Shown here in pieces: positions 1-14,090 of a DNA stretch of 64,000 nucleotides. The stretch is taken from assembly GCA_947650365.1 (NCBI GenBank), contig CANTAL010000130.1, positions 186,001 through 250,000 of the forward strand. The letters run 5' to 3'. Under the pieces are notes generated by a model. The model saw nothing but the letters and a program-made list of their open reading frames with translations. It was not told the DNA's origin and ran no database searches. Each line of letters opens with the position of its first letter. Within the stretch, counting starts at the first letter, position 1. The position numbers and the translations under genes are program-made. Source of the stretch: Chamaelirium japonicum (taxonomy: Eukaryota; Streptophyta; Magnoliopsida; Liliales; Melanthiaceae).

Positions 1-47
1 CGAATGAATTAGAATGGATCGTACGAATGAATTAGAATGGATCGTAC
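1..47 (-). repeat. minus-oriented satellite block, window start
   Basis: About two minus units, then a switch to plus through a perfect palindrome GATCGTACGATC at 40-51. The block probably continues beyond the window. Confidence 0.9.
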
Positions 48-2257
48 GATCCATTCTAGTTCATTCGTACAATCCATTCTAGTTCATTCGTACGATCCAT
101 TCTAATTCATTCGTACGATCCATTCTAATTCATTTGTATGATCCATTCTAATTAATTCGTATGATCCATTCTAATTCATTCGTACGATCCATTCTAATCC
201 ATTCATACAATCCATTCTAATTCATTCGCACGAATGTATCCATTCTAATTAATTCGTACGATCCATTCTAATTCATTCGTATGATCCATTCTTATTCATT
301 CGCACGATCCAGTCTAATGTATTCGCACGATCCATTCTAATTCATTCGCACGAATGTATCCATTCTAATTCATTCGTACGATCCATTCTAATTCATTAAT
401 ATGATCCATTCTAATTCATTCGTACGATCCATTCTAATTCATATGCACAAAGGTATCCAATCTAATCCATTCGTAGGATCCATTCTAATCCATTCGTACG
501 ATCCATTCTAATTCATTCGTACGATCCATTCTAATTCATTCACTCGAATGTATCCATTCTAATCCATTCGTACAATCCATTCTAATCCATTCGTACGATC
601 CATTCTAATTCATTCGCATTAATGTAACCATTCTAATTTATTCATTTGATCCATTCTAATTCATTCAAACGATCCATTCTAATTCATTCGTCCGATCCAT
701 TCTAATTCATTCGCACGAATGTATCCATTCTAATTCATTCGTACGATCCATTCTAATTCAGTCGTAAGATCCATTCTAATTCAATCGTATGATCCATTCT
801 AATTCATTCATACGATCCATTCTAATTCATTCGCACGAATGTATCCATTCTAGTTCATTCGTACGATCCATTCTAATTCATTCGTAAGATCCATTCTAAT
901 TCTTTCGTACGATCCATTCTAATTCATTCGTACGATCCATTCTAATTCATTCGTAAGATCCATTCTAATTCATTCGTTCGATCCATTCTAATTCATTCGT
1001 ACGATCCATTATAATTCATTCGCACGAATGTATCCATTCGAGTTCATTCGTACGATCCATTCTAATTCATTCGTACGATCCATTCTAATTCATTCGCACG
1101 ATCCATTCAAATTCATTCGTACGATCCATTCTATTTCATTCATACGATCCATTCTAATTCATTCGTACGATCCATTCTAATTCATTCGCACAAATTTATC
1201 CATTCTAATTCATTCGTACGATCCATTCTAATTCATTCGCACAAATGTATCCATTCTAATTCATTCAAACGATCCATTCTAATTCATTCGCACGATCCAT
1301 TCTAATTCATTCGTACGATCCATTCTAACTCATTCATACGATCCATTCTAATTCATTTTTTACGATCCATTCTAATTCATTCGCACAAATGTATCCATTC
1401 TAATTCATTCGTACGATCCATTCTAATTCATTCGCACGATCCATTCTAATTCATTCATACAATCCATTCTAATTCTTTCACACGATCTATTCTAATTCAT
1501 TCGTAGGATCCATTCTAATTCCTTCGTACAATCTATTCTATTTTATTCGTACGATCCATTCTTACTCATTCGTATGATCCATTCTACTTCATTCGGATGA
1601 ATGTATCCATTCTAATTTATTCGTACGATCCATTCTAATTCATTCGTACGATCCATTCTAATTCATTCATATGATCCATTCTAATTCATTCGTATGATCT
1701 ATTCTTATTCATTCGCACGATCCAGTCTAATTGATTCGCACGATCCATTCTAATTCATTCGCACGAATGTATCTATTCTAATTCATTCGTACGATCCATT
1801 CTAATTCATTAATATGATCCATTCTAATTCATTAGTACGATCCATTCGAATTCATTCGTAGGATCCATTCTAATTCATTCGTACAATCTATTCTATTTCA
1901 TTCGTACGATCCATTCTTACTTATTCGTATGATCCATTCTAATTTATTCGGACGAATGTATCCATTCTAATTTATTCGTACGATCCATTCTAATTCATTC
2001 GTACGATCCATTCTAATTCATTCGTAAGATCCATTCTAATTTATTCGTACGATCCATTCTAATTCATTCGTACGATCCATTCTAATTCATTCGTACGATC
2101 CACTCTAATTCATTCATACGATCTATTCTAATTCATTCATACAATCCATTCTAATTCTTTCACACGATCCATTCTAATTCATTCGTAAGATCCATTCTAA
2201 TTCATTCGTACAATCGATTCTAATTCTTTCACACGATCCATTCTAATTCATTTGTAC
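48..2257 (+). repeat. truncated higher-order repeat copy 1
   Basis: Plus units matching the distal part of the two following higher-order copies. The rare variant CATATGCACAAAGGTATCC lies at about 440, 1817 bp before the end. In the next two copies the same marker is 1768 and 1778 bp before the end. The copy closes at the TACAATGAGTAAG switch. The variant CAGTCTAATGTATTCGCAC (about 309) recurs near 4690. Confidence 0.75.
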
Positions 2258-2320
2258 AATGAGTAAGAATGGATCGTACGAATGAAATAGAATGATTGTA
2301 CGAATGATTTAGAATGGATA
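2258..2320 (-). repeat. minus island, junction type A
   Basis: Opens with AATGAGTAAGAATGG after plus sequence GTAC. It closes inside GGATACATTCGTAGGATCC, where a minus long linker runs into a plus unit. The same island recurs at 6592, and its opening junction also occurs at 11235, 39729 and 50499. Confidence 0.85.
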
Positions 2321-3402
2321 CATTCGTAGGATCCATTCTAATTCATTCGTACGATCCATTCTAATTCATTCGTACGATTCAATTCTAATTCATTCATATG
2401 ATCCATTCTAATTCATTCGTATGATCCATTCTAATTAATTCCTATGATCCATTCTAATTCATTCGTACGATCCATTCTAATTCATTCATACGATCCATTC
2501 TAATTCCTTCGTACGATCCATTCTAATTCATTCGTACGATCCATTCTAATTCATTCATACGATCCATTCTAATTCATTCGTACGATCCATTCTAATTCAT
2601 TCGCACAAATGTATCTATTCTAATTCATTCGTACGATCCATTCTAATTCATTCGTACGATCCATTCTAATTCATTCGCACGAATGTATCCATTCTAGTTC
2701 ATTCGTACGATCCATTCTAATTCATTCATACGATCCATTCTAATTCATTCGCACGATCCATTCTAATTCATTCGTACGATCCATTCTAATTCATTCATAC
2801 GATCCATTCTAATTCATTCGTACGATCCATTCTAATTCATTCGCACAAATGTATCCATTCTAATTCATTCGTACGATCCATTCTAATTCATTCGCACGAT
2901 CCATTCTAATTCATTCGTACGATCCATTCTAATTCATTCGCACGATCTGTTCTTATTCATTCGCACAATCCATTCTAATTCATTCGCACGAATGTATCCA
3001 TTCTAATTCATTCGTACGATCCATTCTAATTCATTCGTACGATCCATTCTAATTCATTCGTATGATCCATTCTAATTCACTCATACGATCCATTCTAATA
3101 CATTCATACGATCCATTCTAATTCATTTGCACGAATATATCCATTCTAATTCATTCGTACGATCCATTCTAATTCATTTGTACGATCCATTCTAATTCAT
3201 TCGTACGATCCATTCTAAATCATTCATACGATCTATTCTAATTCATTCATACAATCCATTCTAATTCGTTCACACGATCCATTCTAATTCATTCGTACGA
3301 TCCATTCTAATTCATTCGCACAATCCATTCTATTTCATTCGTACGATCCATTCTTACTCGTTCGTATGATCCATTCTAATTCATTCGCACGAATGTATCC
3401 AT

Positions 3403-3555
3403 AATGGATCATACGAATGAGTAAGAATGGATCGTACGAATGAAATAGAATGGATTGTGCGAATGAATTAGAATGGACCGTACGAATGAATTAGAATGGA
3501 TACATTCGTGCGAATAAATTAGAATGGATCATACGAATGAGTAAGAATGGATCAT
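3403..3555 (-). repeat. minus island, junction type B
   Basis: Opens where plus GTATCCAT abuts AATGGATCATACGAATGAG and closes at GGATCATCATTCTAATTC. Both junctions recur at 7926-8095, and the opening one also at 19126. Confidence 0.85.
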
Positions 3556-6500
3556 CATTCTAATTCATTCGTATGATCCATTCTAATTCATTTGTATCCA
3601 ATCTATTTCATTCGCACGATCCATTCTAATTCATTCGCGCAATCTATTCTAATTCTTTCGTACGATCCATTCTAATTCATTCATACAATCCATTCTAATT
3701 TATTCGCACGAATGTATCCATTCTAATTCATTCGTACGATCCATTCTAATTCATTCGCACAATCTATTCTAATTCATTCATACGATCCATTCTAATTCAT
3801 TCGCACGAATATATCTATTCTAATTCATTCATACGATCCATTCTACTTCATTAACACTATCCGTTCTAATTCACTCATACGATCCATTCTAATTCATTCA
3901 TACGATCCATTCTAATTCATTTGCACGAATATATCCATTCTAATTCCTTCGTACGATCCATTCTAATTCCTTCGTACGATCCATTCTAATTCCTTCGTAC
4001 GATCCATTCTATTTCATTCGTATGATCCATTCTAATTCCTTCGTACGATCCATTCTAATTCCTTCGTATCCATTCTAATTCACTCATACGATCCATTCTA
4101 ATTCGTTCGTACGATCCATTCTAATTCATTCATACAATCCATTCTAATTCATTCGCACGAATGTATCCATTCTAATCCATTCGTACGATCCATTCTAATT
4201 CATTCGCATGAATGTAACCATTCTAATTCATTCATTTGATTCATTCAAATTCATTCTTACGATCCATTCTAATTCATTCGTCCGATCCATTCTAATTCAT
4301 TCGCACGAATGTATCCATTCTAATTCATTCGTACGCTCCATTCTAATTCATTCGTACGATCCATTCTAATTCATTCGTAAGATCCATTCTAATTCATTCG
4401 TACGATCCATTCTAATTCATTCGTATGATCTATTCTAATTCATTCGCACGAATGTATCCATTCTTGTTTATTCGTACGAGCCATTCTAATTCATTCGTAC
4501 GATCCATTCTAATTCATTTGTATGATCCATTATAATTAATTCGTATGATCCATTCTAATTCATTCGTACGATCCATTCTAATTCATTCATACAATCCATT
4601 CTAATTCATTCGCACGAATGTATCCATTCTAATTAATTCGTACGATCTATTCTAATTCATTCGTATGATCCATTTTATTCATTCGCACGATCCAGTCTAA
4701 TGTATTCGCACGATCCATTATAATTCATTCGCACGAATGTATCCATTCTAATTCATTCGTACGATCCATTCTAATTCATTAATATGATCCATTCTAATTC
4801 ATTCGTACGATCCATTCTAATTCATATGCACAAAGGTATCCATTCTAATCCATTCGTAGGATCCATTCTAATCCATTCGTACGATCTATTCTAATTCATT
4901 CGTACGATCCATTCTAATTCATTCGCTCGAATGTATCCATTCTAATCCATTCGTACGATCCATTCTAATCCATTCGTACGATCCATTCTAATTCTTTCGC
5001 ATGAATGTAACCATTCTAATTCATTCATTTGATCCATTCTAATTCATTCGTACGATCCATTCTAATTTATTCGTCCGATCCATTCTAATTCATTCGCACG
5101 AATGTATCAATTCTAATTCATTCGTACGATTCATTCTAATTCATTCGTACGATCCATTCTAATTCATTCGTAAGATCCATTCTAATTCATTCGTACGATC
5201 CATTCTAATTCATTCGTACAATCCATTCTAATTCATTCGTAAGATCCATTCTAATTCATTTGTACGATCGTACGATCCATTCTAATTCATTCGTACGATC
5301 CATTCTAAATCAATCGCACGAATGTATCCATTCTAGTTCATTCGTACGATCCATTCTAATTCATTCGTACGATCCATTCTAATTCATTCGCACGATCCAT
5401 TCTAATTCATTCGTACGATCCATTCTAATTCATTCGTACGATCCATTCTAATTCATTCACACAAATGTATCCATTCTAATTCATTCGTACGATCCATTCT
5501 AATTCATTTGCACGATCCATTCTAATTCATTCGTACGATCCATTCTAATTCATTCGCACGATCCATTCTAATTCATACGTACGATCCATTCTAATTCATT
5601 CATACGATCCATTCTAATGCATTCGTACGATCCATTCTAATTCATTCGCACAAATGTATCCATTCTAATTCATTCGTACGATCCATTCTAATTCATTCGC
5701 ACGATCCATTCTAATTCATTCATACAATCCATTCTAATTTTTTCACACGATCTATTCTAATTCATTTGTAGGATCCATTCTAATTCATTCGTAAAATCTA
5801 TTCTATTTCATTCGTACGATCCATTCTTACTCATTCGTATGATCCATTCTACTTCATTCGGACGAATGTATCCATTCTAATTTATTCGTACGATCCATTC
5901 TAATTCATTCGTACGATACATTCTAATTCATTCATATGATTCATTCTAATTCATTCGTATGATCTATTCTTATTCATTCGCACGATCCAGTCTAATTGAT
6001 TCGCACGATCCATTCTAATTCATTCGCACGAATGTATCCATTCTAATTCATTCGTACGATCCATTCTAATTCATTAATATGATCCATTCTAATTCATTCG
6101 TACGATCCATTCGAATTCATTCGTAGGATCCATTCTAATTCATTCGTACAATCTATTCTATTTCATTCGTACGATCCATTCTTACTCATTCGTATGATCC
6201 ATTCTAATTCATTCGGACGAATGTATCCATTCTAATTTATTCGTACGATCCATTCTAATTCATTATTACGATCCATTCTAATTCATTCGTAAGATCCATT
6301 CTAATTTATTCGTACGATCCATTCTAATTCATTCGTACGATCCATTCTAATTCATTCTTACGATCCATTCTAATTCATTCGTACGATCCATTCTAATTCA
6401 TTCATACGATCTATTCTAATTCATTCATACAATCCATTCTAATTCTTTCACACGATCCATTCTAATTCATTCGTACGATCCATTCTAATTCATTCGTACG

Positions 6501-6591
6501 ATCCATTCAAATTCATTCGTACAATCCATTCTAATTCTTTCACACGATCCATTCTAATTCATTCGTAGGATCCATTCTAATTCATTCGTAC

Positions 6592-6653
6592 AATGAGTAA
6601 GAATGGATCGTACGAATGAAATAGAATGATTGTACGAATGATTTAGAATGTTT
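6592..6653 (-). repeat. minus island, junction type A
   Basis: Close copy of the 2258 island, including the shortened stretch GAATGATTGTACG. It differs at its end (GAATGTTTACATTCG). Confidence 0.85.
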
Positions 6654-7925
6654 ACATTCGTAGGATCCATTCTAATTCATTCGTACGATCCATTCTAATT
6701 CATTCGTACGATTCAATTCTAATTCATTCATACGATCCATTCTAATTCATTCGTATGATCCATTCTAATTAATTCGTATGATCCATTCTAATTCATTCGT
6801 GCGATCCATTCTAATTCATTCATACAATCCATTCTAATTCATTCGCATGATCCATTCTAATTCACTCATACGATCCATTCTAATACATTCATACGATCCA
6901 TTCTAATTCATTTGCACGAATATATCCATTCTAATTCATTCATACGATCCATTCTAAATCCTTCGTACGATCCATTCTAATTCATTCGTACGATCCATTC
7001 TAATTCATTAATACGATCCATTCTAATTCATTCGTACGATCCATTCTAATTCATTCGCACAAATGTATCCATTCTAATTCATTCGTACGATCTATTCTAA
7101 TTCATTCGTACGATCCATTCTAATTCATTCGTACGATCCATTCTAATTCATTCGTACGATCCATTCTAATTCATTCGCACGAATGTATCCATTCTAGTTC
7201 ATTCGTACGATCCATTCTAATTCATTCGTACGATCCATTCTAATTCATTCGCACGATCCATTCTAATTCATTCATACGATCCATTCTAATTCATTCATAT
7301 GATCCATTCTAATTCATTTGTACGATCCATTCTAGTTCATTTGCACAAATGTATCCATTCTAATTCATTCGTACGATCCATTCTAATTCATTCGCACGAT
7401 CCATTCTAATTCATTGGTACGATCTATTCTAATTCATTCGCACGATCTGTTCTTATTCATTCGCACAATCGATTCTAATTCATTCGCACGAATGTATCCA
7501 TTCTAATTCATTCGTACGATCCATTCTAATTCATTCGTACGATCCATTCTAATTCATTCGTATGATCCATTCTAATTAATTCATATGATCCATTCTAATT
7601 CACTCATACGATCCATTCTAATACATTCATACGATCCATTCTAATTCATTTGCACGAATATATCCATTCTAATTCATTCGTACGATCCATTCTAATTCAT
7701 TTGTACGATCCATTCTAATTCATTCGCACGATCCATTCTAATTCATTCATACGATCTATTCTAATTCATTCATACAATCCATTCTAATTCTTTCATATGA
7801 TCCATTCTAATTCATTTGTACGATCCATTCAAATTCATTCGCACAAACCATTCTATTTCATTCGTACGATCCATTCTTACTCGTTCGTATGATCCATTCT
7901 AATTCATTCGCACGAATGTATCCAT

Positions 7926-8095
7926 AATGGATCATACGAATGAGTAAGAATGGATCGTACGAATGAAATAGAATGGATTGTGCAAATGAATTAGAATGGA
8001 CCGTACAAATAAATTAGACGTATGAATGAATTAGAATGGATACATTCGTGTGAATAAATTAGAATGGATCATACGAATGAGTAAGAATGGATCAT
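7926..8095 (-). repeat. minus island, junction type B
   Basis: Close copy of the 3403 island with both ends conserved. It is slightly longer because of a partial unit near 8020 (AAATTAGACGTATGAATG). Confidence 0.85.
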
Positions 8096-11000
8096 CATTC
8101 TAATTCATTCGTATGATCCATTCTAATTCATTTGTATCCATTCTATTTCATTCGCACGATCCATTCTAATTCATTCGCGCAATCTATTCTAATTCATTCG
8201 TATGATACATTCTAATTCATTCGTACGATCCATTCTAATTCATTCATATAATCCATTCTAATTTATTCGCACGAATGTATCCATTCTAATTCATTCGTAC
8301 GATCCATTCTAATTCATTCGCACAATCTATTCTAATTCATTCATACGATCCATTCTAATTCATTTGCACGAATGTATCCATTCTAATTCATTCATACGAT
8401 CCATTCTACTTCATTCGTACTATCCGTTCTAATTAACTCATACGATCCATTCTAATTCATTCATACGATCCATTCTAATTCATTTGCACGAATATATCCA
8501 TTCAAATTCATTCGTATAATCCATTCTAATTCCTTCGTACGATCCATTCTAATTCCTTCGTACGATCCATTCTAATTCCTTCGTACGATCCATTTTATTT
8601 CATTCGTATGATCCATTCTAATTCCTTCGTACGATCCATTCTAATTCCTTCGTATCCATTCTAATTTACTCATACGATCCATTCTAATTCAGTCGTACGA
8701 TCCATTCTAATTCATTCATACAATCCATTCTAATTCATTCGCACGAATGTATCCATTCTAATCCATTCGTACGATCCATTCTAATCCATTCGTACGATCC
8801 ATTCTAATTCATTCGCATGAATGTAACCATTCTAATTCATTCATTTGATCCATTCAAATTCATTCGTACGATCCATTCTAATTCATTCGTCCGATCCATT
8901 CTAATTCATTCGCACGAATGTATCCATTCTAATTCATTCGTACGATCCATTCTAATTCATTCGTAAGATCCATTCTAATTCATTCGTACGATCCATTCTA
9001 ATTCATTCGTACGATCCATTCTAATTCATTCGCACAAATGTATCTATTCTAGTTCATTCGTACGATCCATTCTTGTTCCTTCGTATGATCCATTCTAATT
9101 CATTCGTACGATCCATTCTAATTCATTCGTATGATCCATTCTAATTAATTCGTATGATCCATTCTAATTCATTCATACGATCCATTCTAATTCATTCATA
9201 CAATCCATTCTAATTCATTCGCACGATCCATTCTAATTCATTCATACAATCCATTCTAATTCATTCGCACGAATGTATCCATTCTAATTAATTCGTATGA
9301 TCCATTCTAATTCATTCGTATGATCCATTCTTATTCATTCGCACGATCCATTCTAATTCATTCGCACGAATGTATCCATTCTAATTCATTCGTACGATCC
9401 ATTCTAATTCATTAATATGATCCATTCTAATTCATTCATACGATCCATTCTAATTCATATGCACAAAGGTATCCATTCTAATCCATTCGTAGGATCCATT
9501 CTAATCCATTCGTATGATCCATACTAATTCATTCGTACGATCCATTCTAATTCATTCGCTCGAATGTATCCATTCTAATCCATTCGTACGATCCATTCTA
9601 ATCCATTCGTTCGATCCATTCTAATTCATTCGCATGAATATAACCATTCTAATTCATTCATTTGATCCATTCTAATTCATTCGTACGATCCATTCTAATT
9701 CATTCGTCCGATCCATTCTAATTCATTCGCACGAATATATGCATTCTAATTCATTCGTACGATCCATTCTAATTCATTCGTACGATCCATTCTAGTTCAT
9801 TCGTAAGATCCATTCTAATTCATTCGTACGATCCATTCTAATTCATTCGTATGATCCATTCTAATTCATTCGCACGAATGTATCCATTCTAGTTCATTCG
9901 TACGATACATTCTAATTCATTCGTAAGATCCATTCTAATTCATTCGTACGATCCATTCTAATTCATTCATACGATCCATTCTAATTCATTCGTAAGATCC
10001 ATTCTAATTCATTCGTACGATCCATTCTAATTCATTCGTACGATCCATTCTAATTCATTCGCACGAATGTATCCATTCTAGTTCATTCGTACGATCCATT
10101 CTAATTCATTCGTACGATCCATTCTAATTCATTCGCACGATCCATTCTAATTCATTCGTACGATCCATTCTAATTCATTCATACGATCCATTCTAATTCA
10201 TTCGTACGATCCATTCTAATTCATTCGCATAAATGTATCCCTTCTAATTCATTCGTACGATCCATTCTAATTCATTCGCACGATCCATTCTAATTCATTC
10301 GTACGATCCATTCTAATTCTTTCACACGATCCATTCTAATTCATTCGTACGATCCATTCTATTTCATTCGCATGATCCATTCTAATTCATTCGTACGATC
10401 CATTCTAATTCATTCATACGATCCATTCTAATTCATTCGTACGATCCATTCTAATTCATTCGCACAAATGTATCCATTCTAATTCATTCGTACGATCCAT
10501 TCTAATTCATTCGCACGATCCATTCTAATTCATTCATACAATCCATTCTAATTCTTTCACACGATCTATTCTAATTCATTCGTAGGATCCATTCTAATTC
10601 ATTCGTACAATCTATTCTATTTCATTCGTACGATCCATTCTTACTCATTCGTATGATCCATTCTACTTCATTCGGACGAATGTATCCATTCTAATTTATT
10701 CGTACGATCCATTCTAATTCATTCGTACGATCCATTCTAATTCATTCATTTGTTCCATTCTAATTCATTCGTATGATCTATTCTTATTCATTCGCACGAT
10801 CCAGTCTAATTGATTCGCACGATCCATTCTAATTCATTCGCACGATCCAGTCTAATTGATTCGTACGATCCATTCTAACTCATTAATATGATCCATTCTA
10901 ATTCATTCGTACGATCCATTCGAATTCATTCGTAGGACCCATTCTAATTCATTTGTACAATCTATTCTATTTCATTCGTACGATCCATTCTAATTCATTC

Positions 11001-11234
11001 GTAAGATCCATTCTAATTCATTCGTACGATCCATTCTAATTCATTCGTACGATCCATTCTAATTCATTCATACGATCTATTCTAATTCATTCATATAATC
11101 CATTCTAATTCTTTCACACGATCCATTCTAATTCATTCGTACGATCCATTCTAATTCATTCGTACAATCCATTCTAATTCTTTCACACGATCCATTCTAA
11201 TTCATTCGTAGGATCCATTCTAATTCATTCGTAC

Positions 11235-12421
11235 AATGAGTAAGAATGGATCGTACGAATGAAATAGAATGGATTGTACGAATGATTTAGAATGGATACA
11301 TTCGTGCGAATGAATTAGAATGGATTGTGCGAATGAATTAGAATGGATCGTACGAATGAATTAGAATGGATCGTGTGAAAGAATTAGAATGGATTGTATG
11401 AATGAATTAGAATAGATTGTATGAATGAATTAGAATGGATCGTACGAAGGAATTAGAATGGATCGTACGAATGAATTAGAATGGATCGCACGAATGAATT
11501 AGAATAGATCGTATGAATGAATTAGAATGGATCGTACGAATGAATTAGAATGGATCGTGTGAAAGAATTAGAATGGATCGTACGAATAAATTAGAATGGA
11601 TCGTGCGAATGAATTAGAATGGATCGTACAAATGAATTAGAATGGATCGTGCTAATGAATTAGAATGGATCGTACCAATGAGTAAGAATGGATCGTACGA
11701 ATGAAATAGAATGGATTGTGCGAATGAATTAGAATGGATCGTACGAATGAATTAGAATGGATCGTGTGAAAGAATTAGAATGGATTGTATGAATGAATTA
11801 GAATAGATCGTATGAATGAATTAGAATGGATCGTACGAATGAATTAGAATGGATCGTGAGAATGAATTATAATGGATCGTACGAAAGAATTAGAATGGAT
11901 ACATTCGTGCGAATGAATTAGAATGGATCAGACGAATGAATTAGAATGGATCGTACGAATGAATTAGAATGGATCAAATGAATGAATTAGAATGGATCGT
12001 ACGAATGAATTAGAATGCATCGTACGAAAGAATTAGAATTGATATATTCGTTCGAATGAATTAGAATGGATCGTATGAATGAATTAGAATGGATCGTATG
12101 AATGAATTTAGAATGGATCGTATAAATGAATTAGAATGGATACATTCGTGCGAATGAATTAGAATGGATCGTATGAATGAATTAGAATAGATTGTGCGAA
12201 TGAATTAGAATGGATCGTAAGAATGAATTAGAATGGATACATTCGTGTGAATAAATTAGAATGGATTGTATGAATGAATTAGAATGGATCATACAAATGA
12301 ATTAGAATGGATCGTACGAATGAATTAGAATGGATGGCGCGAATGAATTAGAATGGATCGTGCGAATGAAATAGAATGGATACAAATGAATTAGAATGGA
12401 TCATACGAATGAATTAGAATG
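11235..12421 (-). repeat. minus satellite block
   Basis: Opens with the type A junction and runs as about 1.2 kb of minus units with many GGATACATTCGTGCG long linkers. It closes at TTAGAATGACGATCC; the same closing junction is at 60743. Confidence 0.85.
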
Positions 12422-12590
12422 ACGATCCATTCTTACTCATTCGTATGATCCATTCTAATTTATTCGCACGAATGTATCCATTCTAATTCATTCGTACGTC
12501 TAATTCATTCGTACGGTCCATTCTAATTCATTCGCACAATCTATTCTATTTCATATGTACGATCCATTCTTACTCATTTGTATGATCCAT

Positions 12591-13140
12591 TATGGATACA
12601 TTCGTGCGAATGAATTAGAATGGATCATACAAATGAGTAAGAATGGATCGTATGAATGAAATAGAATAGATTGTGCGAATGAATTAGAATGGATCGTACG
12701 AATGAATTAGAATGGATCGTGTGAAAGAATTAGAATGGATTGTATGAATGAATTAGAATAGATCGTATGAATGAATTAGAATGGATCGTACGAACGAATT
12801 AGAATGGATCGTACGAATGAATTAGAATAGATTGTACGAATGAATTAGAATGGATACATTCGTGCGAATGAATTAGAATGGATACATTCGTGCGAAAGAA
12901 TTAGAATAGATCGTAAGAATGAATTAGAATGGATCCTATGACTGAATTAGAATGGATCGTGCGAATGAATTAGAATGGATCGTACGAATGAATTAGAATG
13001 GATCGTGCTAATGAATTAGAATTGATCGAACGATTGAATTAGCATGGATCGTGCTAATGAATTAGAATGGAACGTACGAATGAATTAGAATGGATCGTGT
13101 GAAAGAATTAGAATGGATTGTATGAATGAATTAGAATGAA
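12591..13140 (-). repeat. minus satellite block
   Basis: Opens at CCATTATGGATACATTCG, shared with 17076. It closes at a GAATTC palindrome (GAATGAATTCGTACGATCC), a junction also seen near 22100, 44718 and 56141. Just before closing it carries the marker units GATCGTGCTAATG and GATCGAACGA. Confidence 0.85.
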
Positions 13141-13835
13141 TTCGTACGATCCATTCGAATTCATTCGCACGATCCATTCTAATTCATTCATACGATCCAT
13201 TCTAATTCATTCATACAATCCATTCTAATTCTTTCACACGATCCATTCTAATTCATTCGTAGGATCCATTCTAATTCATTCGTACAATCTATTCTATTTC
13301 ATTCGTACGATCCATTATTACTCATTCGTATGATCCATTCTAATTCATTCGGACGAATGTATCCATTCTAATTTATTCGTACGATCCATTCTAATTCATT
13401 CGTACGATCCATTCTATTGCATTCGTATGATCCATTCTTACTCATTCGTATGATCCATTCTAATTCATTCGTACGATCCATTCTAATTCATTCGTACGAA
13501 CGATTCTAATTCATTCGCACTATCCATTCTAATTCATTCGTACGATCCATTCTAATTCATTCGTATGATCCATTCTAATTTATTCGTTCAAATATATCCA
13601 TTCTAATTCATTCGTACGATCCATTCTAATTCACTCGCACGATCCATTCTAATTCATTCGCACGAATGTATCCATTCTAATTCATTTGCACGATCCATTC
13701 TAATTCATTCCTATGATCTATTCTAATTCATTCGTACGATCCATTCTAATTCATTCTAATTCATTCGTACGATCCATTCTACGATCCATTCTAATTCATT
13801 CGTATATTCCATTCTAATTCATTAGCACGATCCAT

Positions 13836-13860
13836 GCTAATGAATTAGAATGGATCGTAC
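13836..13860 (-). repeat. single inverted satellite unit
   Basis: One minus unit (GCTAATGAATTAGAATGG and linker) lies inside a plus block, flanked by CCAT and by GTACGATCC. It is the smallest inversion found. Confidence 0.75.
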
Positions 13861-14090
13861 GATCCAATCTAATTCATTCATACGATCCATTCTTACTCAT
13901 TCGTATGATCCATTCTAATTCAATCGTACGATCCATTCTAATTCATTCGTACGATCCATTTTAATTCCTTCGTACGATCCATTCTAATTCATTCGTACGA
14001 TCCATTCTAATTCATTCGTACGATCCATTCTAATTCCTTCGTACGATCCATTCTAATTCATTCGTACAATCTATTCTAATTCATTCGTAC

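Larger units (their letters stand above)
2258..6591. repeat. higher-order repeat copy 2 (about 4.33 kb)
   Basis: This copy contains, in order, a minus island at 2258-2320, plus units, a second minus island at 3403-3555, a long plus run, the CATATGCACAAAGG marker at 4823, and the closing TACAATGAGTAAG switch. The same order occurs in 6592-11234. The repeat unit therefore includes two embedded inversions. Length and order were compared by eye; percent identity was not computed. Confidence 0.75.
6592..11234. repeat. higher-order repeat copy 3 (about 4.64 kb)
   Basis: Repeats the layout of 2258-6591: minus island 6592-6653, plus, minus island 7926-8095, plus, marker at 9456, then the switch at 11235. 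It is about 310 bp longer than the preceding copy, consistent with gain of whole satellite units. After 11235 the minus strand continues for over 1 kb instead of a 60-bp island, so the tandem order breaks here. Confidence 0.75.
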
